A stretch of DNA of 64,000 bases from JAVKDP01 sp040222185 (GTDB lineage Bacteria; Bacteroidota; Rhodothermia; Balneolales; Balneolaceae), in assembly GCA_040222185.1 (NCBI GenBank), contig JAVKDP010000065.1, positions 1 through 64,000 on the forward strand. Direction: 5' to 3'. Below are positions 43,921 to 52,900 of this stretch, one piece after another; positions within the stretch are counted from its first letter, which is position 1, and each line of letters opens with the position of its first letter. The notes beneath the pieces were generated by a model. The model was not told where the DNA came from. It worked only from the letters and a program-made list of their open reading frames with translations, and searched no databases. A program made the position numbers and the translations under genes.

Positions 43921-46128
43921 ATGAAATACGTACTATCTCTCGCATTGCTATTAATAGTTTCTGGCTTGTCAAGAGCCCAGGAACAAACCATTATTGAGAA
44001 TTTCTCTCTTGATGTTAAAAAAACTATTACCAAGATATCTATTGACGGGGTTTTGGATGAAGGAGCCTGGAGAGATGCCGTTGTTACTTCAGATTTTCTA
44101 AATAAATGGCCCAAAGATACCGGGATTGCAGCCAGCCAAACAGAAGCTTGGATAATGTATGACGATGAATTCCTGTATATAGGTGCCATAAACTATCAAA
44201 AGAAAGAAGACCTGGTTATAAAATCTCTCAAAAGAGATAACAGTCAGTACCACTGGGATAGTGATGCGTTCACAGTGGTTTTAGATCCTTTTAAGCAGCA
44301 AACAAATGGTTTTTTATTTGGAGTAAATGCAGCCGGCGCAAGAATGGAAGGAGTAGTAAGCATACAGAATTCAAGAACCCGCCCTGATGTCAACTGGGAT
44401 AATGTGTGGCATAGCTCGGTTAAAGTTCATGACGATTATTGGGTAGCCGAAATTGCAATCCCGTTCAAATCAATCAATTATGATCCTGAAATTGATGAGT
44501 GGGGAATCAATTTTGTCCGTAACGATATGAAACGAAACGAATATTCAACCTGGAGCCATGTGCCCCAAGGGTTTCCGGGAATAGATATCGGGCATTTAGG
44601 AGCCTTAAAGCTGGAAACACCACCGGAGAAAAGGAAACAAAGGATGGTACTACAGCCGTATGTATTAGCATCCGGAGACAGAGATTATGAGGAAGGTGAC
44701 GGCTTCGAAAATAACTTCGATATCGGGTTGGATGCCAAGATTCCTTTAGGCTCTACTCTAAAAATGGATCTAACAGTGAATCCTGATTTTTCAACCATTG
44801 ACGTAGATCAACAGGTAACAAATCTTACACGGTTCAATATTTTCTTCCCTGAAAAAAGAACCTTCTTTCTTGAGAATAGTGATCTTTTTTCTGGTTTTGG
44901 TACCTGGGGAATTCGTCCATTTTTCTCAAGACAAATTGGTCTCAATGATGGAGAGTTAATACCTATTCTATTTGGAACTAGAGTAACAGGTAATCTTACT
45001 GAGAATTTGCGGGTGGGTGCTATGAATGTACAAACCCGATCTCTTGATGATATAAGAGCAAACAATTATACAGTTGCTGCTTTTCAACAGAATCTTTTTG
45101 GAAGGTCTAATGTGAAAGCTTTGGTAACAAACCGAAGTGCTTTTGATGGCACAAGCGACGGTGTAGAGGATTATAATCGTACAGTTGGAGCTGAGTTTAA
45201 CTACATCTCAAAAAACGGAAGACTATCAGGAAATGCCAGATATCACTATTCACAAACTGAAGAGAAACTAAGTGAGGCGTCTTTTGTAGGTATGACAATG
45301 ATGTATAACGACGGCGATAAATATGCCGGTTTTACTGCAGACCGTGTGGGAGATAACTTTATAAATGAATTAGGTTTTTCGCAGCGGTCTCTTCAATATG
45401 ATGCTGCCAGAGATAGCTTGATCAGGGTTGGGTTCAATTATATAAACCCCTGGGCAGGAATAACCTTTCGACCTGAATCTGGCTGGATAAATAGTCACGA
45501 TTTTTCAGCCTGGACAGTTATGTCATGGGAGTCGGATGGAGGGTTTATTGACCGGGTGACCTCACTGAATTACGAGCTTTCTACCCGTGACCTGGGACAA
45601 ATTCGAGTAAACTTAAGGAATAGTGAAGTGAAGCTTTTATTCCCGACAGACCTAATAGGCGGGGATGAGTTTTTACCAGCAAAAAACTATGGATTCAATA
45701 CGGCAAGGATTACGTATGACTCTGATACTCGAGGAGTATTGAGCGGTAGTTTACAAAGTTCATACGGCGGGTTCTACGATGGAACACGATTCGAATTTGG
45801 AGGGTCATTAAATGTGAGAACACAGCCGTGGGGTAACTTTGGAGTTCGATATTTAGGGAACCGGGTAGAGTTACCGGGTAACTATGGCGAAGCAACACTG
45901 CACCTTGTTGGCCCTCAATCAGAAATCAGTTTCTCCAACAGCCTGAACTGGACTACTTTTATGCAATACAATACTCAGGCCGAAAACTTTAACATAAATA
46001 GCAGGCTTCAATGGAGATTTGCAGCAATGTCAGACATTTTCCTGGTTTATAATGATAACTATGGAACAGAAAACTTTGGCATTAAAAACAGAGGCATGGT
46101 GTTTAAAATGAGCTACTGGTTTAACTGA
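43921..46128 (+). CDS. DUF5916-family outer-membrane protein with CBM9-like N-terminus
   Basis: The signal peptide is LALLLIVSGLSRAQE-like. Residues about 32-230 form a CBM9/DOMON-like sugar- or heme-binding fold (IDGVLDEGAWRDAV, WDSDAFTVVLDPFK, DYWVAEIAIPFKSINY). Residues about 235-735 match the DUF5916 beta-barrel region (NPDFSTIDVDQQVTNLTRFNIFFPEKR, key residues shown), ending in FKMSYWFN, typical of outer-membrane strands. Function is unknown; the family is common in Bacteroidota. It is divergent from the LytS/LytR pair with a 219-225-bp gap and may be one of its targets. Confidence 0.82.
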   Translation: MKYVLSLALLLIVSGLSRAQEQTIIENFSLDVKKTITKISIDGVLDEGAWRDAVVTSDFLNKWPKDTGIAASQTEAWIMYDDEFLYIGAINYQKKEDLVIKSLKRDNSQYHWDSDAFTVVLDPFKQQTNGFLFGVNAAGARMEGVVSIQNSRTRPDVNWDNVWHSSVKVHDDYWVAEIAIPFKSINYDPEIDEWGINFVRNDMKRNEYSTWSHVPQGFPGIDIGHLGALKLETPPEKRKQRMVLQPYVLASGDRDYEEGDGFENNFDIGLDAKIPLGSTLKMDLTVNPDFSTIDVDQQVTNLTRFNIFFPEKRTFFLENSDLFSGFGTWGIRPFFSRQIGLNDGELIPILFGTRVTGNLTENLRVGAMNVQTRSLDDIRANNYTVAAFQQNLFGRSNVKALVTNRSAFDGTSDGVEDYNRTVGAEFNYISKNGRLSGNARYHYSQTEEKLSEASFVGMTMMYNDGDKYAGFTADRVGDNFINELGFSQRSLQYDAARDSLIRVGFNYINPWAGITFRPESGWINSHDFSAWTVMSWESDGGFIDRVTSLNYELSTRDLGQIRVNLRNSEVKLLFPTDLIGGDEFLPAKNYGFNTARITYDSDTRGVLSGSLQSSYGGFYDGTRFEFGGSLNVRTQPWGNFGVRYLGNRVELPGNYGEATLHLVGPQSEISFSNSLNWTTFMQYNTQAENFNINSRLQWRFAAMSDIFLVYNDNYGTENFGIKNRGMVFKMSYWFN

Positions 46129-46129
46129 T

Positions 46130-46207
46130 ATGAAAGAAGAACTACTAGCAGAATTCTTACTTCTGGTGCTTTACTCGTTATTGGCTACACTTCTTAGTGT
46201 ATTCTAA
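46130..46207 (+). CDS. Candidate 25-residue hydrophobic microprotein
   Basis: ATG at 46130 opens one base after the DUF5916 stop (TGATATG) and runs to TAA at 46205-46207. The product is MKEELLAEFLLLVLYSLLATLLSVF-like, 25 residues, with an acidic start and a single hydrophobic helix from about residue 9. It could be a small membrane peptide, but such short ORFs also arise by chance and I have no conservation data. Confidence 0.3.
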   Translation: MKEELLAEFLLLVLYSLLATLLSVF

Positions 46208-46219
46208 GAATGGGTGATC

Positions 46220-47305
46220 TTAATTAAAGGTAGCGTCAATTGGGAGGTGCCTGGAAAATCGGTCTATTTCCCATTTTCCTAAAAAGCGAACATAAGCGGG
46301 ATCATAGAGTAATCCATTTTTATCCACAAGAATCAAATCCGAAATACCGGTTAGCGCAACAGTGCTTACCAGGTGACGGTTTCTTTTGCCGATACTTTTT
46401 AGAGTAATATCCCGGGCTACCTGGAAGCTGCGATCCTGAACCCTGAAAGGAGAATAGTTTTCATTGATGTACTTCCAGTCTGTTGGGAAGAAGGTCTTCA
46501 GCAACGTGGTATCATTAACTGGAGTGATGGGGCTTTCTTTGGAAAGAAAGTTAAACCGTTCATTTTCAATATTATCTGATACCAGGCTCCTGAAAAAATG
46601 CCTTGAAGAACCAAGGTAGCTCTCTTTTCGGTTGTGCTCCCATACTTTTTGTTTGATACTATCCGGCGGAACCATTTCTGAAAACTGGGGAAATATAATA
46701 TAAAGGCCGCCATTGGTTCTTGGGTTAAAATAGACTTCTCCCAGTTCAACATTCACAATATATCCCAGTGCATTATTATGAATAACGAGAGGCTCAGAAG
46801 CCAATACAGTATAGGTTTTATCACTTTTATTCCACTTGAAGTCAAGAACTTCGGGGTTTTTAATTTCAGTGAAGTAAGCAAACTCATCAACACCTAAAAA
46901 GAACTTCTTAAAATCATTATAGGCTCTTCTCCACCCTCTCCTTTTGGTTGAAATAACCTCGATTTCGTTCATTACAATGAGATCGGGTTCCAACTCAATA
47001 GTATCGTAAATGGTGGCACTTTCATTAACCAGGATTGGCAGGGTTATATTTTTGTAGCCAATAAAGCTCACGATAAAGTTGAAACGACCCTGGACCGGAA
47101 CTTCTAACAGGAAGTTTCCCCCACTGTCACTAGAGGTTCCTATAGTAGTACCAGAAAGGTACAGGTTTACACCAGCTAATGGTTCCTGGGTAGTCTTATC
47201 GATTACTTTGCCTGTGATGGTGACTTGCCAGCCGAATAGTGAGGAATTCGAGCAAAAAAGAATTCCTGAAAGGATAAAAAGTATTTTAATCGGAGAGGTT
47301 CGCAT
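46220..47305 (-). CDS. Carboxypeptidase-regulatory-domain secreted protein
   Basis: Start at ATG 47305 yields a signal peptide (FILSGILFCSNSSLFG). The frame could start nine residues upstream at TTG 47332, but that would spoil it. Residues about 27-110 form a CarboxypepD_reg-like beta-sandwich: TGKVIDKTTQEPLAGVNLYL, GNFLLEVPVQGRFNFIVSFIGYKN (first 20 residues). The rest, residues 110-361, is a domain I do not recognise, with EVISTKRRGWRRAYNDFKKFFLG and many aromatic strands. Bacteroidota use such domains in TonB-receptor-like or cell-surface proteins; here no receptor plug or barrel follows. Confidence 0.75.
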   Translation of the reverse strand: MRTSPIKILFILSGILFCSNSSLFGWQVTITGKVIDKTTQEPLAGVNLYLSGTTIGTSSDSGGNFLLEVPVQGRFNFIVSFIGYKNITLPILVNESATIYDTIELEPDLIVMNEIEVISTKRRGWRRAYNDFKKFFLGVDEFAYFTEIKNPEVLDFKWNKSDKTYTVLASEPLVIHNNALGYIVNVELGEVYFNPRTNGGLYIIFPQFSEMVPPDSIKQKVWEHNRKESYLGSSRHFFRSLVSDNIENERFNFLSKESPITPVNDTTLLKTFFPTDWKYINENYSPFRVQDRSFQVARDITLKSIGKRNRHLVSTVALTGISDLILVDKNGLLYDPAYVRFLGKWEIDRFSRHLPIDATFN

Positions 47306-47386
47306 ACCAAAGAGAGCTACATCACAACTCAATTAAGTTATTCGAACCGATAAATTCAATTAAAACTTAAAATCGGCCTCAACAGG

Positions 47387-48436
47387 TTATTGCCGGACTA
47401 TTTGCTCTCCCTCTCCAAGCAATACAAAATTTTCATTGCCAACAGCAGCGTTAAATTCATTTATTGGATCGTCGTGCCCGTCGTCTGCCAGCGGGAAAGT
47501 TCCGAAGTGCATCCCAATACTAAGTTCAGCTTTTACATCTTTATGAATCTGAATTCCCTGTACCGGATCAACGTGAACAGGGCTCATAAACCATCGAGGG
47601 ATATAAGCACCAATAGGTATGAGTGCAGTTTTGATAGGGGAATATCGTTCACCTATTTCTTTGAAAAAGGTATTATAACCCGTATCTCCGGCAAAATAGA
47701 TGTTTCCCTGTTGAGATTTGATAACGAAGCCAGCCCATAGAGTTTTATCCCGGTCAAAAGGTCCCCTGCTGGAAAAATGTTGCGCCTGTACAGCCGCGAT
47801 ATCAATCGATTCTGACACTTGAGCCTCTTCCCACCAATCCAAAGAAGTTGTATTTGAAACACCATTCTTCTTTAGATATAAGTCCACTCCCAAAGGAGTA
47901 ATGAACAGTGGATCAAAAGCATCCCGGATTTTCTTAATGGTATCAATATCAAGGTGATCGTAATGATTGTGACTGATTAGCACAACATCAATTTCCGGCA
48001 AGTCTTCGAACCTGATTCCCGGAGGCCTCATCCTTTTTGGCCCGGCAAAACTAAATGGCGAAACTCTTTTGCTGTATACCGGGTCAGTAATGATGTTGAG
48101 GTTATCAAGCTGAATAAGAAAGGTAGAGTGGTTTATATAAGTAATTACATGGGTTGAATCAGAAATCCGGGTTGCAGGTTTCTTGCCATACTCAACATCC
48201 TCTTCTTTTAACTCAGCCCACTCTCCCGGAACCCTGTTTGTTGCCCATTTTAAGAGCTGTCGAAAACCCTGCTCGTCATATCCTTCTCCATTCAAAAACT
48301 TCGACCCATTGAAATGACCTGAAACCGGACCTTTGTAGCCCGGTGCTGAGGTAGCAAGGCCAACCCCCAGAAAGATGCATACCAGCATCAATACGAAAAT
48401 CACAAAACCCATAAATATCTTTTTGACAAAATTCAT
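47387..48436 (-). CDS. Metallo-beta-lactamase-fold hydrolase, NAPE-PLD-like, membrane-anchored
   Basis: A membrane segment at about 6-27 (IFMGFVIFVLMLVCIFLGVGL) anchors the 349-residue protein. The zinc site is SHNHYDHLDIDTI (H-x-H-x-D-H) with partner histidines in AQHFSSRGPFDRD, FAGDTGYN (Asp), and IGMHFGTF. The GPKRMRPPGIRFEDLPEID segment (key residues KRMRPPG) is typical of the NAPE-phospholipase-D-like/UlaG branch. Substrates are likely lipids or cyclic phospho-compounds; not determined. Confidence 0.86.
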   Translation of the reverse strand: MNFVKKIFMGFVIFVLMLVCIFLGVGLATSAPGYKGPVSGHFNGSKFLNGEGYDEQGFRQLLKWATNRVPGEWAELKEEDVEYGKKPATRISDSTHVITYINHSTFLIQLDNLNIITDPVYSKRVSPFSFAGPKRMRPPGIRFEDLPEIDVVLISHNHYDHLDIDTIKKIRDAFDPLFITPLGVDLYLKKNGVSNTTSLDWWEEAQVSESIDIAAVQAQHFSSRGPFDRDKTLWAGFVIKSQQGNIYFAGDTGYNTFFKEIGERYSPIKTALIPIGAYIPRWFMSPVHVDPVQGIQIHKDVKAELSIGMHFGTFPLADDGHDDPINEFNAAVGNENFVLLGEGEQIVRQ

Positions 48437-48496
48437 TGAAGAAGGACTAATGAGTCCTTCTAACTAAGTTCCGGAACAAAGCATTCCAGTTAGATG

Positions 48497-49831
48497 TTAA
48501 CCAGCCATTAACGCTTCAATCTCAGCAATTTTTTTTGGTACATTTGTGAGGTTTTCATACCCGGTTTCGGTAACCAGTATATCATCCTCAATTCTGACCC
48601 CACCAAATGAAAGCAAAGACTTCACTTTCTCGACATTCAGGAAAGGAATCTTTTCAGGGTCTTCTACTGCGGGCTCTAGAACAGCAGGAACAAAGTATAT
48701 TCCGGGTTCCACAGTAATTACCATTCCTGGTAGAAGTTCTCTTCTCGCTCTCAGAAATTTAATTCCGGGACGATCGATTTTATCCACTCCTTTTGGGTAC
48801 CCGCCTACATCGTGAGTATCAAGTCCTAGGAAGTGACCTAAACCATGTGGGAAGAAAAGTGCAAAGATATTTTGCTCCATCATCTGGTCAATATCTCCTT
48901 TAACAATATCCAGCTCTTTCAATCCCTCCATCATGGTACGGGCAGCAAGTAAGTGTAAATCTTCCATTTTGGCTCCGGGCTTAACAGCACCCAAAACCGC
49001 ATTCATACCTCTTAATACGCAATTATAAATACCTGCCTGAATTTCTGTGTAAGTACCGTTTGCCGGGAATGTTCTTGTATAATCCGCAGCATAACCATTA
49101 CACTCAAACCCTGCGTCCATTAGGAATAGGTCTCCATCTTTGACAGGGCTATTGTTTTCAACATAATGCAGTATAGAAGCATTTACCCCGGAGGCGAAAA
49201 TTCCGTTATAAGCATCTTGTAAAAGCCCGTTTTCGATCTGAACCTTATTGAAAATAGCCTTGAGTTCGTATTCATTCATTCCTGGCTTAATATTTTTCAT
49301 AACCTCAATGTATGCAAGGTCATTAACCCGGCAAGCTTCCTTCATTTGCTCAACTTCCCAGTCTGTTTTAAGTACCCTGCAAAAAGTAAGAGCATCGGTT
49401 AAGGCTTCGGTTTCTACTTTAAAGCCACGATTCAAATCTTCAATAAACTCAGCCTGTTCGTCATTGATACAATACACCGTCTCCGGCGTCAGCTTGTTTA
49501 GAACATGAAGAATATCATTTTCATAGTGTAAATGATCTGGCTGGTATTGCTCCTGGTACTGTTTCTGTGATTTTACATATCCATGCCACACCGCGTATTG
49601 GGCATCCCGTTTAGGAACAAACAGGTGGTACTCTTCTTTTTTTAAATCCAGAATTAGTGCACAATTCGATTCATTGGCTCCGGTTAAATACCAGAAATTA
49701 GATTCCTGCCGGAATGGAAACTCGTAATCGGTGCTGTACCGATACATAGTTTCAGCGCCTTGTATAAATACAACCCCATGTTGATCATCATCAAATAAAG
49801 AGAATAGTTTTTCGCGGTGTAAATGATGCAT
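48497..49831 (-). CDS. Xaa-Pro aminopeptidase (M24B)
   Basis: The peptidase releases N-terminal residues before proline. An N-terminal creatinase-like domain (VVFIQGAETMYRYSTDYEFPFRQES, key YSTDYEFPFRQ) precedes the metal-dependent domain: LFLMDAGFECNGYAADYTRTF (two Asp), PHGLGHFLGLDTHDVGG (His), VITVEPGIYF (Glu) and GVRIEDD (Glu). Length 444 fits E. coli PepP (441). It has no signal peptide, so cytoplasmic. A 79-bp gap separates it from the thiamine pyrophosphokinase gene upstream. Confidence 0.95.
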   Translation of the reverse strand: MHHLHREKLFSLFDDDQHGVVFIQGAETMYRYSTDYEFPFRQESNFWYLTGANESNCALILDLKKEEYHLFVPKRDAQYAVWHGYVKSQKQYQEQYQPDHLHYENDILHVLNKLTPETVYCINDEQAEFIEDLNRGFKVETEALTDALTFCRVLKTDWEVEQMKEACRVNDLAYIEVMKNIKPGMNEYELKAIFNKVQIENGLLQDAYNGIFASGVNASILHYVENNSPVKDGDLFLMDAGFECNGYAADYTRTFPANGTYTEIQAGIYNCVLRGMNAVLGAVKPGAKMEDLHLLAARTMMEGLKELDIVKGDIDQMMEQNIFALFFPHGLGHFLGLDTHDVGGYPKGVDKIDRPGIKFLRARRELLPGMVITVEPGIYFVPAVLEPAVEDPEKIPFLNVEKVKSLLSFGGVRIEDDILVTETGYENLTNVPKKIAEIEALMAG

Positions 49832-49910
49832 AATACTCTGATAAAAATGTTTGAAAGATTTGAATTAGGATAGGGAATTGATCATATAATTTCGAATAAG
49901 AATACAGGGT

Positions 49911-50546
49911 TTAACCTTTGCTCATTTTTTGACCGCTCCCTATAAAAACCCCAAGAAATCCCTCCTTAAAACTAACCGATATCTCGTTTTCAGTAGCTTC
50001 GTTTGATGTGCCATCCTGTCCGCCCATAGAAAGTACTTTATCTGTTAAAGGGTAAAGAACTCCGGTAGAGGTAAACTCCTCGACAGGGGTGCCAAGAGGG
50101 AAAAAAGAGATTATAGTCCCGGGCTCTAAATGGGCTTTGTAAGGGGATTGAACCAGGAAAGTGTCTCCATAATCATCACGGAAAATCAAAGATTCAAATC
50201 TATGCCAGAATTGTTGAAGCACTGAAAGGTTTTTCATAGTATGGTCTATTCTTTTGCCAAGAGTTCCTAAAACCACACAGCTGGTAGCCCCTTTTTGAAG
50301 AGCGTAAGCTAAAGATTTCTCAAGATCGTTGGTCTCCTGGTCCGGATCTTCTAATACATTAATCCCTTCATGTTTAGTGTAAGCAAAACTATCCAGGTCG
50401 CCGATTACGATATCTGGAGTAAAACCATATCCAAGCAACGCATGCCCTCCACTATCAGCGCCTATAACTAACTCAGCGTTATTGATTTCCTTTTCAAGAA
50501 GTTTCCCGGTTGGAGGAGTTCCCCCGCAAACAATTAATACGTGCAT
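49911..50546 (-). CDS. Thiamine pyrophosphokinase
   Basis: The enzyme makes thiamine diphosphate from thiamine and ATP. Residues ADSGGHALLGYGFTPDIVIGDLDS carry the family signature (ADSG and GDLDS), and GTLGKRIDHTMKNLSVLQ the second one (GxxGxRxDHT). The C-terminal region (ISFFPLGTPVEEFTSTGVLYPLT) is the thiamine-binding beta domain. It is 211 residues, as usual. It is divergent from nrnA, with the start at 50546 and 90 bp to the nrnA ATG. Confidence 0.93.
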   Translation of the reverse strand: MHVLIVCGGTPPTGKLLEKEINNAELVIGADSGGHALLGYGFTPDIVIGDLDSFAYTKHEGINVLEDPDQETNDLEKSLAYALQKGATSCVVLGTLGKRIDHTMKNLSVLQQFWHRFESLIFRDDYGDTFLVQSPYKAHLEPGTIISFFPLGTPVEEFTSTGVLYPLTDKVLSMGGQDGTSNEATENEISVSFKEGFLGVFIGSGQKMSKG

Positions 50547-50624
50547 AGTTTCTTATTTTGTTCAAGAATAAAAAAATCGAAGCAAAAGAAATGGAATTGC
50601 TTTTCGTTTAGGCTATTTTTGCAG

Positions 50625-50633
50625 CAAAGGAGA
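50625..50633 (+). promoter_or_regulatory. Strong Shine-Dalgarno of nrnA
   Basis: AAAGGAGAT lies just upstream of ATG 50637 and fixes this start over the upstream in-frame start at 50541. Such a clear SD is rare in this genome window. Confidence 0.7.
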
Positions 50634-50636
50634 TTT

Positions 50637-51599
50637 ATGTTCGAAGTATTTATAGAAGAAATTACAAAGCACAGGAAAGTAGGGGTATTCTCGCACGTTC
50701 GTCCGGATGGTGATTGCCTGGGATCCCAAATAGCATTGTGTCTATGGCTTCAAAAAAATGGGATAGAAGCTTCTGCATTCAATGAAGATGAAGCACCTGA
50801 TAACTTGGCCTGGTTAACTGACTTTTTCCCGGTTTTAGTCCCGGATGATGAAGCGTTAGCCTCATGCGAGGCCTTTGTTGTTGTTGATGGAAACGCGCTA
50901 CATCGATTTGGGGAAAGAGCAGAAAAGCTGGAAGGGCTTGGAAAACCAATCTATATGATAGATCATCACCCACAACCGGATGATATCTTTGAGGCATTTG
51001 TTTCGCGAGTGGATTATTCATCAACTTGTGAGTTGGTTTATGAGCTATATAAAGAGCACAACATCAATCAAATAGATGAATCCGCCGCAAAAGCGATGTA
51101 TGTTGGTTTAGTTACGGATACTGGGTCTTTTCAGTTCGACAGTGTTACACCAAATACATTAAATGCTGCTTCAGTTCTTTTAGAAAAGGGAGAATTCAAA
51201 CCCAATGAAGTTTTGGAAAGAATCTATTCCTCTAAAACTCCCAACCAGTTACGCTTGCTCAGTAAAGCACTTGATACAATTTCTTTATACGCCAACCAAC
51301 AAATTGCGATTATCTGCGTTACCGATGCCATGTTGAAAGACACGGATACGAAGAAACAGGATACGGAAGGCTTTGTTTCTTACCCGCTGAGCATTACAGG
51401 CGTAAAAGCATGCGTGTTTTTTAGAGAAGATGGAGAAGGAGTTAAATTAAGCTTACGTTCCAGAAGTGATATAGATGTAAATGTATGGGCGCGGAAGTTA
51501 GGTGGTGGTGGTCATAAGAAAGCCGCCGGAGCCTGGCACCCTGGCCCACTTGATAAAGCAATTGTTGAAGTAATTAAGCTGGCAGAAGATCAGCTTTAG
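50637..51599 (+). CDS. nrnA: DHH-family phosphoesterase NrnA (oligoribonuclease/pAp phosphatase)
   Basis: NrnA degrades nano-RNAs and dephosphorylates pAp. The motifs are VRPDGDCLGSQIAL (DHH motif I), VVDGNALHRFG, MIDHHPQPDD (DHH), VTDTGSFQF and LGGGGHKKAAGAW (DHHA1). The start is decided by AAGGAGAT at 50626-50633 (AGGAGA core), 4-10 bases before ATG 50637; the frame extends upstream to 50541 but that part has no coding character and no SD. 320 residues is normal for NrnA. It is followed 16 bp later by an htrA-like gene. Confidence 0.94.
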   Translation: MFEVFIEEITKHRKVGVFSHVRPDGDCLGSQIALCLWLQKNGIEASAFNEDEAPDNLAWLTDFFPVLVPDDEALASCEAFVVVDGNALHRFGERAEKLEGLGKPIYMIDHHPQPDDIFEAFVSRVDYSSTCELVYELYKEHNINQIDESAAKAMYVGLVTDTGSFQFDSVTPNTLNAASVLLEKGEFKPNEVLERIYSSKTPNQLRLLSKALDTISLYANQQIAIICVTDAMLKDTDTKKQDTEGFVSYPLSITGVKACVFFREDGEGVKLSLRSRSDIDVNVWARKLGGGGHKKAAGAWHPGPLDKAIVEVIKLAEDQL

Positions 51600-51615
51600 A
51601 ACCAAAAAGTACTAT

Positions 51616-52818
51616 ATGAAGCAAACCGCTACTATTTTACTCATTTATTTATTCTTTATAGCCAACTGTCAGAAGTCTGATCAAAAAGTTTCGGATTTGG
51701 CGTCTGTTTCATTTACCCCAGCCGAGGCGGTTACGGAACCACCTGCAGATCAGGTTGATACAAATACTACGTCGTCGGTGTCAGTTGATCCTATAACAGA
51801 CAGTCGCAGAAACGCGATCACAAATGCCGTTGAAAAAGCTAGTCCAGCTATCGTAAGTATTACGGTTACCGAGCTACAAACTGGTTATACCAGGGATTTT
51901 GACACCTTTTATTTCAGGTTTTTTGAAAGGCCTATACAGCGCGAAGTTCAAAGTATGGGTTCCGGTTTTCTGATAAGCGGAGATGGAATGATCGTCACGA
52001 ACGAACACGTAGCCAATAAGAATGCAAAAACGGTTATGGTTACCCTGGCTGATGAACAGACGTATGAAGCTGAGGTATTGGGAACAGATGAGCTGGCTGA
52101 TCTAAGCCTTCTCAAAATTAAAAGTGACAAAGAGGATTTCCCTTATATAAAATTTGCTGGTTCAGATCATGTAATGGTTGGTGAATGGGCTATTGCAATG
52201 GGTAATCCGTTTGGGTTATTTGCAGATGGACAGCCTTCTGTTACAGTAGGTGTGGTTAGTGCTACAAAAAGAGATTTCAGACCAGATCCGGAAGAGCCCA
52301 GGTTATATATGGATATGATCCAGACCGATGCTGCGATAAACAGGGGGAATTCCGGCGGACCACTGGTAAATAGTAATGGAGAAGTGATAGGGGTGAATAC
52401 GTTCATCTTTACAGGCGGAACAAGTAACGGCTTTGTTGGGCTTGGCTTCGCAATACCAAGCGATCGCGTCCAGAAAATTATCGGCCAATTAAAAGAATCA
52501 GGTGCGGTTTCATTGGATTTTGATCCCGGGTTATCATTTACACCTATGACCAGAAACCTGGTTTACCAATACGGTTTATCTCCTGTTCCTGGTTTATTTG
52601 TGACTAGTGTAAACAAAGCAGGTCCTGCATCCGAATGTGGAATTATGCCCGGATATATTATTATCCGAATTGGAGATGAGCGGGTAAGTAGCGAAATGCA
52701 TGCCTGGGCTCTGATGAGAGAATATGAAGAAGGAGATACTATGAAGATCCAGCTTCACAGAGAAGGCAAAGAATACGAAGCAGAGATGATGCTGAGAAAG
52801 CGTGTTGCAGGGCGGTAA
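51616..52818 (+). CDS. HtrA/DegP-like serine protease, lipid-anchored, single PDZ
   Basis: A lipobox at LFFIANC puts the acylated Cys at position 18, so it is a periplasmic membrane-anchored protease. The trypsin-like triad is visible: H131 in IVTNEHVANK, D162 in LADLSLLKI and S246 in DAAINRGNSGGPLVN. One PDZ domain spans about 305-395 (GLFVTSVNKAGPASECGIMPGYIIIRIGDERV, key residues). DegP of E. coli has two PDZ domains. It follows nrnA by 16 bp. A loop at 93-112 (RDFDTFYFRFFERPIQREV) may form the LA-loop trimer contact. Confidence 0.93.
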   Translation: MKQTATILLIYLFFIANCQKSDQKVSDLASVSFTPAEAVTEPPADQVDTNTTSSVSVDPITDSRRNAITNAVEKASPAIVSITVTELQTGYTRDFDTFYFRFFERPIQREVQSMGSGFLISGDGMIVTNEHVANKNAKTVMVTLADEQTYEAEVLGTDELADLSLLKIKSDKEDFPYIKFAGSDHVMVGEWAIAMGNPFGLFADGQPSVTVGVVSATKRDFRPDPEEPRLYMDMIQTDAAINRGNSGGPLVNSNGEVIGVNTFIFTGGTSNGFVGLGFAIPSDRVQKIIGQLKESGAVSLDFDPGLSFTPMTRNLVYQYGLSPVPGLFVTSVNKAGPASECGIMPGYIIIRIGDERVSSEMHAWALMREYEEGDTMKIQLHREGKEYEAEMMLRKRVAGR

Positions 52819-52865
52819 GTCTCAGAGTAAGCGGTTAAATCATAGATTTAGTAAAACAAACTGAT

Positions 52866-52888
52866 TATACTTGAATAACACTTCAAGT
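52866..52888 (+). promoter_or_regulatory. TAnnTTTG-like element with 7-bp inverted repeat before GH5
   Basis: TATACTTG (52866-52873) is one mismatch from the -7 consensus. The inverted repeat ACTTGAA/TTCAAGT (52869-52875, 52882-52888) overlaps it, so an operator is possible. I see no clear -33 element. Confidence 0.3.
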
Positions 52889-52900
52889 AATTAAGAACCG

